A DNA stretch of 64,000 bases from NCBI GenBank assembly GCA_015903945.1, contig JABMDL010000001.1:1-64000 (forward strand). Reading direction: 5' to 3'. Position 1 is the stretch's first letter; each line of letters opens with the position of its first letter. The DNA comes from Nitrospira sp. Its GTDB lineage: Bacteria > Nitrospirota > Nitrospiria > Nitrospirales > Nitrospiraceae. The translations under genes and the position numbers were made by a program. This document shows positions 51,829 to 60,866 of the stretch, piece by piece. The notes under the pieces are model-generated. The model had not been told where the DNA came from. It ran no database searches and saw only the letters and a program-made list of their open reading frames with translations.

Positions 51829-53187
51829 CCCACACCTTCTCGCCCCTCAGCACTCAGCACTCACTCCTCAGCACTTCCGTTGGTCGCCCTCATCGGCCGG
51901 CCGAACGTGGGCAAGTCCACGCTCTTCAACAAGATCCTGGGCTCCAGGACCGCCATTGTCGATGATGTGCCCGGCGTGACCCGCGACCGAAACTATGCGG
52001 ATGCGGCCTATCGGGACCGCAAATTTCGCCTGGTCGATACGGGGGGACTTGACCCTTCGGCATCGGATGGCATGCCGGCCCTGATCCGCCGCCAATCCGA
52101 ATTGGCCATCGCGGAAGCCGACATTCTGATTCTCCTGCTTGATGGGCGTGCTGGATTGACCCCACCCGACCAGGATGTCGCCCGGCTGCTACGCGGGGTC
52201 ACCAAGCCGGTGTTCGTCGCCATCAACAAAATCGACACGCCGAAGGCCGAACCCCTGCTCGCTGATTTCTATCGATTGGGGACAGACGAGTTGTATCCCG
52301 TCTCCGCCGAACACGGGATTGGTGTCGCCGAGTTGCTGGACGCCATCTATCCGCTGCTCCCGGCGGCCGATGACACCGGCGACGTCCTGGACCCGCCCAG
52401 AATCGCCGTGGTGGGTCGGCCTAATGCCGGGAAATCCACGCTCGTGAACGCCCTGCTGGGCGAGGAGCGGCTCGTCGTCAGCGATATTCCCGGCACGACC
52501 CGCGATCCAATCGACTCGCTCGTCATGCATGACGGCAAGCGGTATCTGTTCACCGATACGGCCGGCATCCGTCGGCGCGGGAAAATCGATCGCGGCATTG
52601 AAGGCTACAGCGTCATGCGTTCGCTCCGCGCCATCGGCCGATCCGACCTGGCCGTGCTGGTGTTGGATGGAGTCGAGGGCGTGACGGAGCAAGACACGAA
52701 GATCGCCGGGGCCATCCTCAAGCAGGGACGCGCCTGTCTCCTCTGGGTCAATAAGTGGGATCTGCGCATGGGCGACCCCGGGGCCCGGAAAGACTCTGAA
52801 CTCGAACTCCAGCGCCGCACGCCCTTTTTAACCTGGGCGCCGGTGCTGTACGGTTCGGCCCTCAAGCCGGATTCCGCTTCCAAATTGTTCGCCCAGATCG
52901 ACCACGTCTATGCGATGTTCACCAAACGGGTCCCCACCGGTGCGTTGAACGTGTGGCTGCAGAACATTCTGTCGGCGCACCCCTTGCCGGTCCGCAAAGG
53001 CAAACCGTCGAAAACGACAAAATCCGCCTTTATCACCCAAGTGACAACGAAGCCCCCAGCCTTCGCCCTGTTCGTGGGCCACCCCCAAGACATCACTCCC
53101 GCCTATCTGCGGTATTTGGAAAACCAACTGCGCGTGTCGTACGGGTTCACCGGGACGCCGCTACGCTTGCTGGTCAGAAAAAAGTAA
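51820..53187 (+). CDS. der: Ribosome-assembly GTPase Der (EngA)
   Basis: This is a 455-aa double GTPase with two G domains: GRPNVGKSTLFNKILG (G1) with NKID (G4), and GRPNAGKSTLVNALLG with NKWD; switch regions DDVPGVTRDRNY and DIPGTTRDPIDS are intact, and a C-terminal KH-like domain ends GTPLRLLVRKK. It acts in 50S maturation. The N-terminal 20 residues (PSRPSALSTHSSALP) are encoded by the CTCAGCACT repeat and are not part of the family, so the native start may be a TTG nearer LVALIGRP; the ATG at 51820 is kept as the simplest. Confidence 0.95.
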   Translation: MTQPTPSRPSALSTHSSALPLVALIGRPNVGKSTLFNKILGSRTAIVDDVPGVTRDRNYADAAYRDRKFRLVDTGGLDPSASDGMPALIRRQSELAIAEADILILLLDGRAGLTPPDQDVARLLRGVTKPVFVAINKIDTPKAEPLLADFYRLGTDELYPVSAEHGIGVAELLDAIYPLLPAADDTGDVLDPPRIAVVGRPNAGKSTLVNALLGEERLVVSDIPGTTRDPIDSLVMHDGKRYLFTDTAGIRRRGKIDRGIEGYSVMRSLRAIGRSDLAVLVLDGVEGVTEQDTKIAGAILKQGRACLLWVNKWDLRMGDPGARKDSELELQRRTPFLTWAPVLYGSALKPDSASKLFAQIDHVYAMFTKRVPTGALNVWLQNILSAHPLPVRKGKPSKTTKSAFITQVTTKPPAFALFVGHPQDITPAYLRYLENQLRVSYGFTGTPLRLLVRKK

Positions 53188-53382
53188 CCGTCCTCGCGCG
53201 CTTCCACTCAGACGACTCAGCCTCAGCGGACCAAACCCGCTTTCAAATTGACTCACGCACCGGCGCGTGTTATTCGCATAGACATTAGCATGTGCCCCGT
53301 GATGTGACGCGGCACGCTGCTGAGCCAGATCGGCAAGACCAGTCGTCACGTCCCTGCAATCCTCGACCAAGAGGCCTCGACC

Positions 53383-54462
53383 ATGATGACACGACGCTCG
53401 ACCGGCCAGTGGTTCCTTCAAGCCCTCGCGGTGACCGGCGTTGTCTTCGCTACTGCGACCGTGTACGCCGAGGAGTCACCTCCGGCATCTGACGATCAGC
53501 AATCTGTTCAGGAACTTCCCGCTCCGCAGAATGCCGTTCCAGAAAGTCCCGCTCCCCAAGACTCTGTTCCGCAGAGCCCCGTTTCGGAGGCTCCCGTTCA
53601 ACCGAATCCGGTCCAGTCTCATGCCCGCCCAGAGACCGGGAATCCCTCCATCATTCTGAAAGGACACTTGTGGCGGACCAAGCCTGGCATTGTCTTCTTG
53701 AAGACACCGATCGGCTTGCTCACGCTGAGTTCGAAGACGACGTTGAAAGATTTCCGCGCCTCTCATGATGTCTCGTTCTGGCTTCATGACGCCCATCTTG
53801 CCGTCGACATTAGAAATCGGAGCAATGGGTCGCTCGTTCACCGATATCTCAGCGGGCCGTTCAAACGACACGACGGGGCTGAAAACAAGCTGTGGCGATG
53901 GACTCCGGAAGGAGACAAGTTGTTTGACTTCGGCGCCCACGAACGGCCGCTCGCCGCTCTCCGGGAAGGCAATTCGGTCACCGTGGAAGTCGATGAGAAC
54001 GGTGCCGTGATCGGTGTGCACGACCTTCAGTTCGATCTTCAGATTGGACAGATTCCAGTCGAAGGGGCCAGCGCCCATCTCTTGCTGACCGGCACCGTCT
54101 CGAAACTGAAATCCAATTTTATTTTCTTCCGGACGCCGATCGGCGTCATTAACGTCAACGCCAAGATCGGCATCAAGGATGCGAAGGTGGGACAGACTCT
54201 GACGCTGCACATGCGCCACCGAAATGTGGTTGCCGATCTGGCGGCTCCAAACGCGACGGCTGTGACGCGTCGTTTTGTCACCGGCCCACTCGCCTTTGCC
54301 TCGCCGGATCGCGCCAGCATCCGACTGTGGACCCCGAACGGTGAACAGGTGTACCCAACCGATCGGGGAAAAGCAGCCTTGGCCGGTGTCAGGGAAGGCA
54401 ACCCGATCACCGTCGAACTGACCGGAGACGGCACCGTCGTCGATTTCTACCGGTTCAATTAG
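53383..54462 (+). CDS. Exported protein with internal domain duplication
   Basis: I do not recognise this family. It is 359 aa with a signal peptide (WFLQALAVTGVVFATATVYA), then a Pro/Gln-rich linker with imperfect repeats (PESPAPQDSVPQSPVSEAPV), and two homologous domains of about 125 residues. They align at FLKTPIGLLTLSSKTTLKD / FFRTPIGVINVNAKIGIKD, RYLSGPF / RFVTGPL, RLWTPNG / RWTPEG and LREGNSVTVEVDENGAVIGV / VREGNPITVELTGDGTVVDF. All-beta periplasmic domains are likely. It is followed 59 nt later by an ECF sigma factor, so an envelope-stress link is plausible. Upstream, TTGACT-17-TATTCG (53248-53276), with a CACGC/GCGTG dyad in the spacer, is a weak promoter candidate. Confidence 0.8.
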   Translation: MMTRRSTGQWFLQALAVTGVVFATATVYAEESPPASDDQQSVQELPAPQNAVPESPAPQDSVPQSPVSEAPVQPNPVQSHARPETGNPSIILKGHLWRTKPGIVFLKTPIGLLTLSSKTTLKDFRASHDVSFWLHDAHLAVDIRNRSNGSLVHRYLSGPFKRHDGAENKLWRWTPEGDKLFDFGAHERPLAALREGNSVTVEVDENGAVIGVHDLQFDLQIGQIPVEGASAHLLLTGTVSKLKSNFIFFRTPIGVINVNAKIGIKDAKVGQTLTLHMRHRNVVADLAAPNATAVTRRFVTGPLAFASPDRASIRLWTPNGEQVYPTDRGKAALAGVREGNPITVELTGDGTVVDFYRFN

Positions 54463-54521
54463 GCCGCTTCCGCCACCCGCCTTGACTCTCTTTTCCCTCC
54501 CTTCGTAGACTGCCGGGGCAT

Positions 54522-55151
54522 ATGGCTCCTTCACGCCAATCCCACAGTTCTGATGGCCATCCGGCCTCGTCTCACGGGGAAGCCGACACCTTCGACGCCC
54601 TCTACAGGGACAATATAGATTTGATGTACCGCTATGCGAGCCGACTCTGCGGCGAAACTGAAGCGGCAAAAGATTTGGTGCAGGAAACCTTCTTAAATGC
54701 CTACCGCGGATTCAAGAATTTCCGCGGTGATGCGCAGATTTCCACCTGGCTCTATACCATCGCTTCACGGGCATGCTTGCGCATGCGGCGTAGACGAAAA
54801 GGAGCGCCGGAGCGGGAACTGTCGCTCGATGAATTCATTCCCACCTCGGACGGTGAGTTCCGTTTGCAGATTCCCGTCGAAGGACTCAACCCGGAGGACG
54901 CGCTCCAAAACAAGCAACTGCGGGAGGCGCTCGATACCGCCATCGGCAAATTGCCGAAGAAGTACAAGATGGCGCTCGTCCTGCGCGACATGGAAGGTCT
55001 GAGCGCCAAGGAAGTAGGTGCCATCATGGGGCTGAGCGAACGGGCCGTGAAATCGAGGCTGCACCGCGCGCGTCTCTTTGTCCGCCGCGAACTCAGTGCG
55101 AGGGGGTTGGCCGAAGACACTGTCTCACACCAGGGTAAGTCGATCACCTAA
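54522..55151 (+). CDS. ECF-family RNA polymerase sigma factor
   Basis: This is a 209-aa protein. Sigma region 2 is FDALYRDNIDLMYRYASRLC through LVQETFLNAYRGFKNFRG and STWLYTIASRACLRMRRRRK; region 4 is IGKLPKKYKMALVLRDMEGL and LSERAVKSRLHRARLFVRRE. It directs transcription of a stress or envelope regulon, probably including its own operon. The partner anti-sigma gene begins 17 nt downstream. The linker between regions 2 and 4 is long and acidic. Confidence 0.93.
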   Translation: MAPSRQSHSSDGHPASSHGEADTFDALYRDNIDLMYRYASRLCGETEAAKDLVQETFLNAYRGFKNFRGDAQISTWLYTIASRACLRMRRRRKGAPERELSLDEFIPTSDGEFRLQIPVEGLNPEDALQNKQLREALDTAIGKLPKKYKMALVLRDMEGLSAKEVGAIMGLSERAVKSRLHRARLFVRRELSARGLAEDTVSHQGKSIT

Positions 55152-55167
55152 CAAAGGAAGACGCGTC

Positions 55168-55467
55168 ATGGTCAAACGAGCCGTCACAAAGCGTCGAAGA
55201 CGCCCCGAAAGCACATCCCATCAACATGAGGGAGGACGATGTCTCCATATTCTTCGCGAATTGTCGGCGTTCATCGACGATGAACTGTCAAACAACATCT
55301 GCGGGGAAATCCGCCGGCACTTGGGCGCGTGCCCGCGTTGCGAAGAGTTCGTGGCGTCACTCCGCCAGACCGTGTCACTGTGCCGCCGGAGTCCGGCCCC
55401 GGTCCTGTCGCCGAATGATCGGGCCCGCATGCGCGAAAAGATCCTGGCGGCAGCCCGCGCTCGGTGA
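55168..55467 (+). CDS. Zinc-finger (ZAS) anti-sigma factor
   Basis: This is a 99-aa protein with the anti-sigma zinc motif RRHLGACPRCEEF (Hx3CxxC), preceded by CLHILRELSAFIDDELSN. A basic N-terminus and no membrane segment make it a soluble, possibly redox-sensing anti-sigma of the ZAS type. The ATG at 55168 lies 8 nt after AAAGGAAG; a frame extending upstream overlaps the sigma gene. Zinc loss on oxidation would release the sigma factor, as established for this group. Confidence 0.85.
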   Translation: MVKRAVTKRRRRPESTSHQHEGGRCLHILRELSAFIDDELSNNICGEIRRHLGACPRCEEFVASLRQTVSLCRRSPAPVLSPNDRARMREKILAAARAR

Positions 55468-55513
55468 TTGCGATGCTTCTTCATTGTGATCCGGCCCGAT
55501 CGTTTGGCCCGCT

Positions 55514-56209
55514 ATGGTCATCTTGAGTGTGAGGGGAGGGGATTTTCACTTCCCGTCGGTCGAGCAGGCTTCGCCGGAGGGGTTGCTTGCCGTCGGCGGC
55601 GACTTGCGTCCAGAACGGCTACTTGAAGCCTACCGGCACGGCATTTTCCCCTGGTACAACGACGACCAGCCCATCCTCTGGTGGTCGCCCCATCCGCGCA
55701 CCGTACTCTTCCCGGATAAACTCCATATCCCGCGCAGCCTGCATCGGACGATCCGCCGTCGTCTTTTCACAGTCACGCTCGATACCAGTTTTCGCGCCGT
55801 CATGGAAGGGTGCGCCGGACCGCGTCTGCAACATCCGAACGGCGGCACCTGGATCACACCGGCGATGACCGAGGCGTATACGCGCTTGCATGAATTAGGC
55901 TATGCCCATTCCGTTGAAACGTGGATCGGCAATGAGTTGGTAGGCGGAGTCTACGGGGTGGCCCTCGGCGGAGCATTTTTTGCCGAGTCCATGTTCACAC
56001 GCGTCGATGACGCCTCGAAAGTGGCATTGGTTTCTCTGGTGCGCCAACTCCACGCCTGGGGATTCCGCCTCATCGATTGCCAGCAATCCTCGCCGCACGT
56101 CCTGCGCTTCGGCGCCGAAGCCATCCCCCGTCGTGACTTCATTGCCCGGTTGTCTGACGCCATTAGACTCCCCGATCGCCGTGGGCAGTGGGCCTTCGAC
56201 ACGACCTAA
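55514..56209 (+). CDS. aat: Leucyl/phenylalanyl-tRNA-protein transferase
   Basis: This 231-aa enzyme adds Leu or Phe to N-terminal Arg/Lys, creating N-degrons for ClpAP. The family signatures FPSVEQASPEGLLAVGGDLR, RHGIFPWYNDDQPILWWSPH, VMEGCAGPRLQHPNGGTWIT and FRLIDCQQSSPHVLRFGAEA are intact. The ATG at 55514 precedes VILSVRGGDFHFP without a strong ribosome site. It follows the anti-sigma gene by 46 nt and may belong to that operon. Confidence 0.95.
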   Translation: MVILSVRGGDFHFPSVEQASPEGLLAVGGDLRPERLLEAYRHGIFPWYNDDQPILWWSPHPRTVLFPDKLHIPRSLHRTIRRRLFTVTLDTSFRAVMEGCAGPRLQHPNGGTWITPAMTEAYTRLHELGYAHSVETWIGNELVGGVYGVALGGAFFAESMFTRVDDASKVALVSLVRQLHAWGFRLIDCQQSSPHVLRFGAEAIPRRDFIARLSDAIRLPDRRGQWAFDTT

Positions 56210-56279
56210 CCCAACCCGCATTTGACAGCCTTTTCCTCTGTCGCTTATGATCTCTCTTCGTTCAGGAGGAGGCTGTCAC

Positions 56280-56600
56280 ATGAGTTTCACGATCACTGTG
56301 AAAGAACTAAAGGCCCGGCTCGATAAAGGGGATCCGTTGGTGCTCTTGGATGTCCGGGAACCGTGGGAACATGCGATCGCCAAGCTGGACAATTCCACGC
56401 TGATCCCGCTCGGCACTTTGCCGCAATCTCTCGACAAGTTGGACAAGAACAGCGAGATTATCGCCTATTGCCACCATGGAATGAGGAGCGGGGACGCAAC
56501 AGGATTTCTACTCCAGCAAGGATTTTCGAATGTGAAAAACTTGATCGGCGGGATCGATGCCTGGTCGCTCCAGGTTGATGGGAAAGTACCCCGGTACTGA
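56280..56600 (+). CDS. Rhodanese-domain protein
   Basis: This is a 106-aa single-domain rhodanese with the active-site loop YCHHGMRSGDATGF, where the Cys carries the sulfane sulfur. It starts MSFTITVKELKARLDKG, with LLDVREPWEHAIAKL as the opening conserved motif. GGAGGAGG precedes the ATG at 56280. It transfers sulfur to cyanide or thiols; in vivo partner unknown. Its stop abuts that of the convergent epimerase gene. Confidence 0.93.
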   Translation: MSFTITVKELKARLDKGDPLVLLDVREPWEHAIAKLDNSTLIPLGTLPQSLDKLDKNSEIIAYCHHGMRSGDATGFLLQQGFSNVKNLIGGIDAWSLQVDGKVPRY

Positions 56601-57524
56601 CTACCCCATGTGTTCCCGAAAATAGGCCACGGTTTTCTTCAGCCCTTCGGTCAGATCGACTTTGGGTTCCCATCCGAGTTCTTGCTTGATCCTGGACGGA
56701 TCGACCACGCTGCGAGTCTGTTCTCCTGCTTTAGCCGGCCCGTGTACCTCCTTACAACCCATCCCGGTCAGCTCCGAGAGTATCCGAAACAATTCGTTGA
56801 CCGACGTCTCGGTACCTGTCCCTACATTGTAGACTCCTTGTGAGTCCTGCCCCATCGCGGCCAGGTTGGCTTCGACCACATCGTCCACATACACAAAGTC
56901 TCTGGTCTGGCGGCCGTTTCCGTTGATGATGGGCTGCTGGTTATTCAACATTTGTCGAATGAATATCGCCACGACGCCGGCTTCTCCATCCGGATCTTGT
57001 CGAGGGCCGTACACGTTGGCGTGCCGAAGGCTCACGACCTGAATTCCGCTGAGTCGCTGAAAATAGAACAAGTAGTGTTCGCCGCAGAGCTTGCTGATCC
57101 CGTAGGGTGACAGTGGTTTCGTGGCATGGGACTCAGACGCAGGGCCCAATTCCTGTTCCCCGTAAATGGCCCCCCCGGAGGATGAGAACACGACCTTTCT
57201 GACCCCATGCCGGACCGCTTGCTGCAACACGTTCATCGTCCCAAGCACGTTCACCTGGGCGTCAAACACCGGATCCTCGACCGAGCGCCTCAGATTGACC
57301 TGAGCTGCCAGATGAAGTACGACATTGGGCCGTTCGTTCCGGAAGATCCGCTCGAGACGCCAGCCTTGAATATCAGTCTTATACAGGTTGGCCGCGCGAT
57401 TGACATTTCTCCTCGATCCGGTCGCCATGTTATCGACGACGACCACTTGATGTCCCTCCTCCACCAACCGATCCACGATATGAGACCCGATGAATCCTGC
57501 GCCGCCCGTCACCAGTACCTTCAT
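56601..57524 (-). CDS. NAD-dependent sugar-nucleotide epimerase
   Basis: This is a 307-aa short-chain dehydrogenase of the GalE/WcaG type: NAD motif VTGGAGFIGSHIVDRLVEEG, Thr/Ser of SSSGGAIYGEQ, and catalytic Tyr-Lys in SPYGISKLCGEHY. FVYVDDVVEANLAAMGQDSQ and the C-terminal ELGWEPKVDLTEGLKKTVAY are typical. It probably makes UDP-galactose or a related sugar for LPS or exopolysaccharide. The second of two ATGs (57524) fits the ribosome site GGAGGG best. Confidence 0.9.
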   Translation of the reverse strand: MKVLVTGGAGFIGSHIVDRLVEEGHQVVVVDNMATGSRRNVNRAANLYKTDIQGWRLERIFRNERPNVVLHLAAQVNLRRSVEDPVFDAQVNVLGTMNVLQQAVRHGVRKVVFSSSGGAIYGEQELGPASESHATKPLSPYGISKLCGEHYLFYFQRLSGIQVVSLRHANVYGPRQDPDGEAGVVAIFIRQMLNNQQPIINGNGRQTRDFVYVDDVVEANLAAMGQDSQGVYNVGTGTETSVNELFRILSELTGMGCKEVHGPAKAGEQTRSVVDPSRIKQELGWEPKVDLTEGLKKTVAYFREHMG

Positions 57525-57558
57525 CATCCCTCCGGTCGATTGATGCCGTTGCCACCCC

Positions 57559-58329
57559 TTACATATCACGAAATGGCGCCGCGACCTCAAAAATTGCCAA
57601 TTGTTCTTGGTTCCCCTTTTTCCCCTTGAGTGGAGAGTCCATCGATTTCACCACTCGCAAACCCAGCTCTTCCGCAAATCGCAGAATCCGTTGCAGCACC
57701 TCCTGACGCTGGGCCTCATCACGAACCACTCCACCCCGGCCAACCTGCCCCTTCCCCACCTCGAATTGGGGTTTGATGAGCGCAATCACCCGCGCCCCTG
57801 GTTTGCAAAATTGCAAGACCGGGGGCAGCACTTTCGTCAATGAGATGAACGAGACATCGATGACCGTCAGTCCGATCCAGTCCGGGATGGCGGACCGCTC
57901 GAGATAGCGAATATTGGTCCGCTCGATCAGCACGACGCGAGGGTCCTGCCTGAGCTTCCAGTCGAATTGGCCGTACCCGACATCCACTGCATAGACCCGG
58001 GCCGCACCGTGCTGCAACAAGCAGTCGGTAAACCCTCCCGTCGAACAGCCGACATCGAGACAGACGGCGTCACGCAGATCGATTGAACCGGCCTCCAGAG
58101 CAGCCGCCAGCTTCTCCCCTCCTCGGCTGACAAAACGGGAGGCCTGGTGGACGATCTCGATTCGCGCGTCCACGGCCACGGCCTTGGCCGGCTTGTCGAC
58201 CGTCACCCCGTTGACCTTGACCTCTCCCGCAAGGATCATCCGGGCAGCGACTTCTCGGCTAGGCGCCTGCCCCCGTGTCACGAGCCATTGATCGAGCCGG
58301 TTTTTTTCAGCGCGCGTCGTGGAGACCAT
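57559..58329 (-). CDS. tlyA: TlyA-family 2'-O-methyltransferase
   Basis: This is a 256-aa protein with an N-terminal S4 RNA-binding domain (RLDQWLVTRGQAPSREVAAR) and an FtsJ-like domain: CLDVGCSTGGFTDCLLQHGA, YGQFDWKLRQDPRVVLIERT, VIDVSFISLTKVLPPVL and ALIKPQFEVGKGQV. In mycobacteria TlyA methylates 16S and 23S rRNA; older annotations call it haemolysin. The ATG at 58329 is chosen over a TTG at 58347. It lies in a minus-strand run with xseB and xseA upstream and the epimerase downstream. Confidence 0.9.
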   Translation of the reverse strand: MVSTTRAEKNRLDQWLVTRGQAPSREVAARMILAGEVKVNGVTVDKPAKAVAVDARIEIVHQASRFVSRGGEKLAAALEAGSIDLRDAVCLDVGCSTGGFTDCLLQHGAARVYAVDVGYGQFDWKLRQDPRVVLIERTNIRYLERSAIPDWIGLTVIDVSFISLTKVLPPVLQFCKPGARVIALIKPQFEVGKGQVGRGGVVRDEAQRQEVLQRILRFAEELGLRVVKSMDSPLKGKKGNQEQLAIFEVAAPFRDM

Positions 58330-58388
58330 GAACTCGTTGGAAGACACAAGCCGGAGAGAAGAGACCTCGGACAGTGGAGCGTATCTCG

Positions 58389-58685
58389 TCAGCCGACGGG
58401 ATTCTCTCCATCGCCCTCATCGGCAGAAAAGGCTCTGAGTTGTCGCTTCCCATTCTTATCTTGCACCAGCACTTCAATCTTGCGTTCGGCTTCTTCCAGA
58501 ACTTTGAGACAGTTCTTGGAAAGGCGAATTCCCTCTTCGAAGATCTTCAATGATTCATCCAAGGGCAAGTCACCCTTTTCCAATTCACCTACGATGGCTT
58601 CCAAGCGCGCCATTGCCTGTTCGAATTTCACCCCGGCCACAGTTGTCTCCTCTCCGACAAGGAATGGGCCATTATAGCGGGACAC
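58389..58685 (-). CDS. xseB: Exodeoxyribonuclease VII small subunit
   Basis: This is a 98-aa helical protein with the XseB signature KFEQAMARLEAIVGELEKGD, LPLDESLKIFEEGIRLSKNC. It binds the large subunit to form single-strand exonuclease VII. It begins 9 nt after xseA on the same strand. The C-terminal tail (FSADEGDGENP) is acidic and longer than usual. Confidence 0.93.
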   Translation of the reverse strand: MSRYNGPFLVGEETTVAGVKFEQAMARLEAIVGELEKGDLPLDESLKIFEEGIRLSKNCLKVLEEAERKIEVLVQDKNGKRQLRAFSADEGDGENPVG

Positions 58686-58694
58686 GACCGCCGT

Positions 58695-60023
58695 TTAAAC
58701 TGATCCCTCTGGCACGGTTTCATTGACCGTGCAACGGAGCTGTCCTCTGGCAAGCCGAGCCACGACTTCCTGGCCGACCACAACCTGGCGGGCGTCCCGA
58801 ACAATTCGACGCACGGACACCGTCTCCACAATGCTGTAGCCTCGATCGAGAATGGCCAGCGGGCTCAACACGTGCAGCTGCGCCAGGCAAGCATGCGCCG
58901 CGTGTGATCGCCGATCCAGGCCGTATCGCATCACCTGTTGGAGACGCGAGAGGAGCTGGGGTACCAAGGCGCTGCCGTGCCGTACTCGAGCGGTTGGGCT
59001 ACGGCCTATCAATTCATGCTGGAATGCATGGACCTGACCCCATCGCCGTTTCAGCATCTCCTGCATGGCCTGCCGCATCCGAATCACCGCACCATCCACA
59101 TGCTGCATGTCCTCCAACACCCGGAAACGGACATTCGCCAGATAGCTGACCATGAGATCGAGCCGGCTGCGTGTGCCGTCACAATGCCGACGGATCGCTC
59201 GTCGGCTGCGCGTTGTCAATTCACCGAGACGGTCCACCACCTCGCTCAACACCGGAGCGACCGCTTCGGCAGCGGCTGACGGTGTCGGTGCCCGCACGTC
59301 GGCCGCAAAATCCGCCAAGGTGGTGTCTGTCTCATGTCCCACGGCCGATACAATGGGAATGGGTGACTCGGCGATTGCACGCACGACCCCTTCGTCGTTG
59401 AAGCTCCAGAGATCTTCAGATGACCCACCGCCCCGACCGATGATGATCACATCGATATGGCCCACCGTCGCCAGGGATCGGATGGCTGCGACGATCTGTT
59501 CCGCAGAGCCCTCTCCCTGCACCGACACCGGTGCCAGGATGAGGTGAAGAATGGGACAGCGGCGATGCAGCACGGTCACCATATCTCGAACCGCCGCTCC
59601 CGACAGCGAGGTCACGATCCCGACAGTTCGAGGAAAGGCCGGCAAGCGTTTCTTCCGATCCTGATCGAAGAGGCCCTCGGCAGCGAGGCGATTCTTGAGC
59701 TGTTCGAACGCCAGTTGCTGCGCGCCACGCCCTTTGGGTTCCAGATACTCAAGAATAATCTGGTACTCGCCGCGCGGCTCGTAGACCGTCACACGCCCCC
59801 GCACAATGACGTGGAGGCCGTCCTCCAAACCGAACCGCAACCGTAGCGCGGTCGGCCGGAAGATCACGGCCCGAATCTGACTGGAATCGTCCTTGAGGGT
59901 ACAGTAGAGGTGGCCGGACCCCGGCGCGCGCAGATTGGAGACTTCCCCTTCGAGCCACACCTCGACAAAGTCACGTTCCAATGAGGCTCGAACCAATCTG
60001 GTCAGTTCGGAGACAGTGAACAC
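58695..60023 (-). CDS. xseA: Exodeoxyribonuclease VII large subunit
   Basis: This is a 442-aa subunit with an N-terminal OB fold (VWLEGEVSNLRAPGSGHLYC), the catalytic core GIVTSLSGAAVRDMVTVLHR, IIIGRGGGSSEDLWSFNDEG and PIVSAVGHETDTTLADFAAD, then a long coiled coil. The enzyme degrades single-stranded DNA in repair and recombination. The GTG start at 60023 has a weak ribosome site but matches the family N-terminus (MFTVSELTRLVRASLE). The 63 nt upstream separate it from ymdB. Confidence 0.95.
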   Translation of the reverse strand: MFTVSELTRLVRASLERDFVEVWLEGEVSNLRAPGSGHLYCTLKDDSSQIRAVIFRPTALRLRFGLEDGLHVIVRGRVTVYEPRGEYQIILEYLEPKGRGAQQLAFEQLKNRLAAEGLFDQDRKKRLPAFPRTVGIVTSLSGAAVRDMVTVLHRRCPILHLILAPVSVQGEGSAEQIVAAIRSLATVGHIDVIIIGRGGGSSEDLWSFNDEGVVRAIAESPIPIVSAVGHETDTTLADFAADVRAPTPSAAAEAVAPVLSEVVDRLGELTTRSRRAIRRHCDGTRSRLDLMVSYLANVRFRVLEDMQHVDGAVIRMRQAMQEMLKRRWGQVHAFQHELIGRSPTARVRHGSALVPQLLSRLQQVMRYGLDRRSHAAHACLAQLHVLSPLAILDRGYSIVETVSVRRIVRDARQVVVGQEVVARLARGQLRCTVNETVPEGSV

Positions 60024-60086
60024 CTGTCTCGATGGAGCATCGGAAAATAGCGGGGTGGATGGGATGCGGCGCGTGGACAGTCTCCT

Positions 60087-60866
60087 TCAGTCGATCAGGC
60101 GGATTCGTTCAAAGGCGACGGCTTTGCCCAAACGCGCGTCCAACTCAAGCAGCACCGCGCAGAACACCGACGGACCGGACGCCACTTCGAACCGTTTGGG
60201 CATGCCCGTCAGGAACTTTTCGATCGCCAGCTCCTTTTTCACACCGATCACCGAGTGCAGCGGCCCGGTCATTCCGATGTCGGTAATATACGCCGTGCCT
60301 TTCGGAAGAATCTGCTCATCGGCGGTTTGCACATGCGTGTGGGTCCCGACCACCGCCGTTACGTCGCCGTCCAAATAGTGCCCCATGGCCATCTTTTCCG
60401 ATGTGGCCTCGGCGTGCATATCGACGACCACCGCCAACGTTTCCTGTTTCAATTTCGACACTTCGCGTTTGGCCGTTTGAAACGGACAATCGATCGTCGG
60501 CATATAGGCCCGCCCCATCAGCTGAAGGACCGCCAACTTTTCCCCGCCGGCGGTTTCCACGACCACACTCCCCCTCCCTGGCACGCCAGGCGGATAGTTG
60601 GCGGGACGCAGGAGACGGGATTGGCGTGGGAAATATTCCAGGGCCTCCTTCTTGTCCCAGGCATGATTGCCCGTTGTGATCACCGAGAGGCCCAGTTCGA
60701 ATAATTCGTCCGCCAGCTCCGGCGTAATACCGAATCCGCCCGCGGCATTCTCACCGTTCCCGATCACAACATCGACTTGCCGCTGCGCCACCAGGCGCGG
60801 CACTGCGCGGGACACGGCTCGCCGGCCCGGTTCGCCCATGATATCGCCAATACACAGGACCTTCAT
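60087..60866 (-). CDS. ymdB: YmdB-family metallophosphoesterase
   Basis: This is a 259-aa di-metal phosphodiesterase of the TIGR00282 group. Metal ligands are in LCIGDIMGEPGRRAVSR, IGNGENAAGGFGIT, VITTGNHAWDKKEAL, VVDMHAEATSEKMA and GTHTHVQTADE. Bacillus YmdB hydrolyses 2',3'-cAMP and related cyclic nucleotides and interacts with RNase Y. Here too it follows rny, overlapping its stop by 4 nt (ATGA at 60866-60863), a conserved arrangement. Confidence 0.94.
   Translation of the reverse strand: MKVLCIGDIMGEPGRRAVSRAVPRLVAQRQVDVVIGNGENAAGGFGITPELADELFELGLSVITTGNHAWDKKEALEYFPRQSRLLRPANYPPGVPGRGSVVVETAGGEKLAVLQLMGRAYMPTIDCPFQTAKREVSKLKQETLAVVVDMHAEATSEKMAMGHYLDGDVTAVVGTHTHVQTADEQILPKGTAYITDIGMTGPLHSVIGVKKELAIEKFLTGMPKRFEVASGPSVFCAVLLELDARLGKAVAFERIRLID

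Noticed and set aside
53476..54669. A 397-codon minus-strand open frame
   Set aside because: It lies entirely opposite the exported duplicated-domain gene and the start of the sigma gene; its translation shows no family features or ribosome site.
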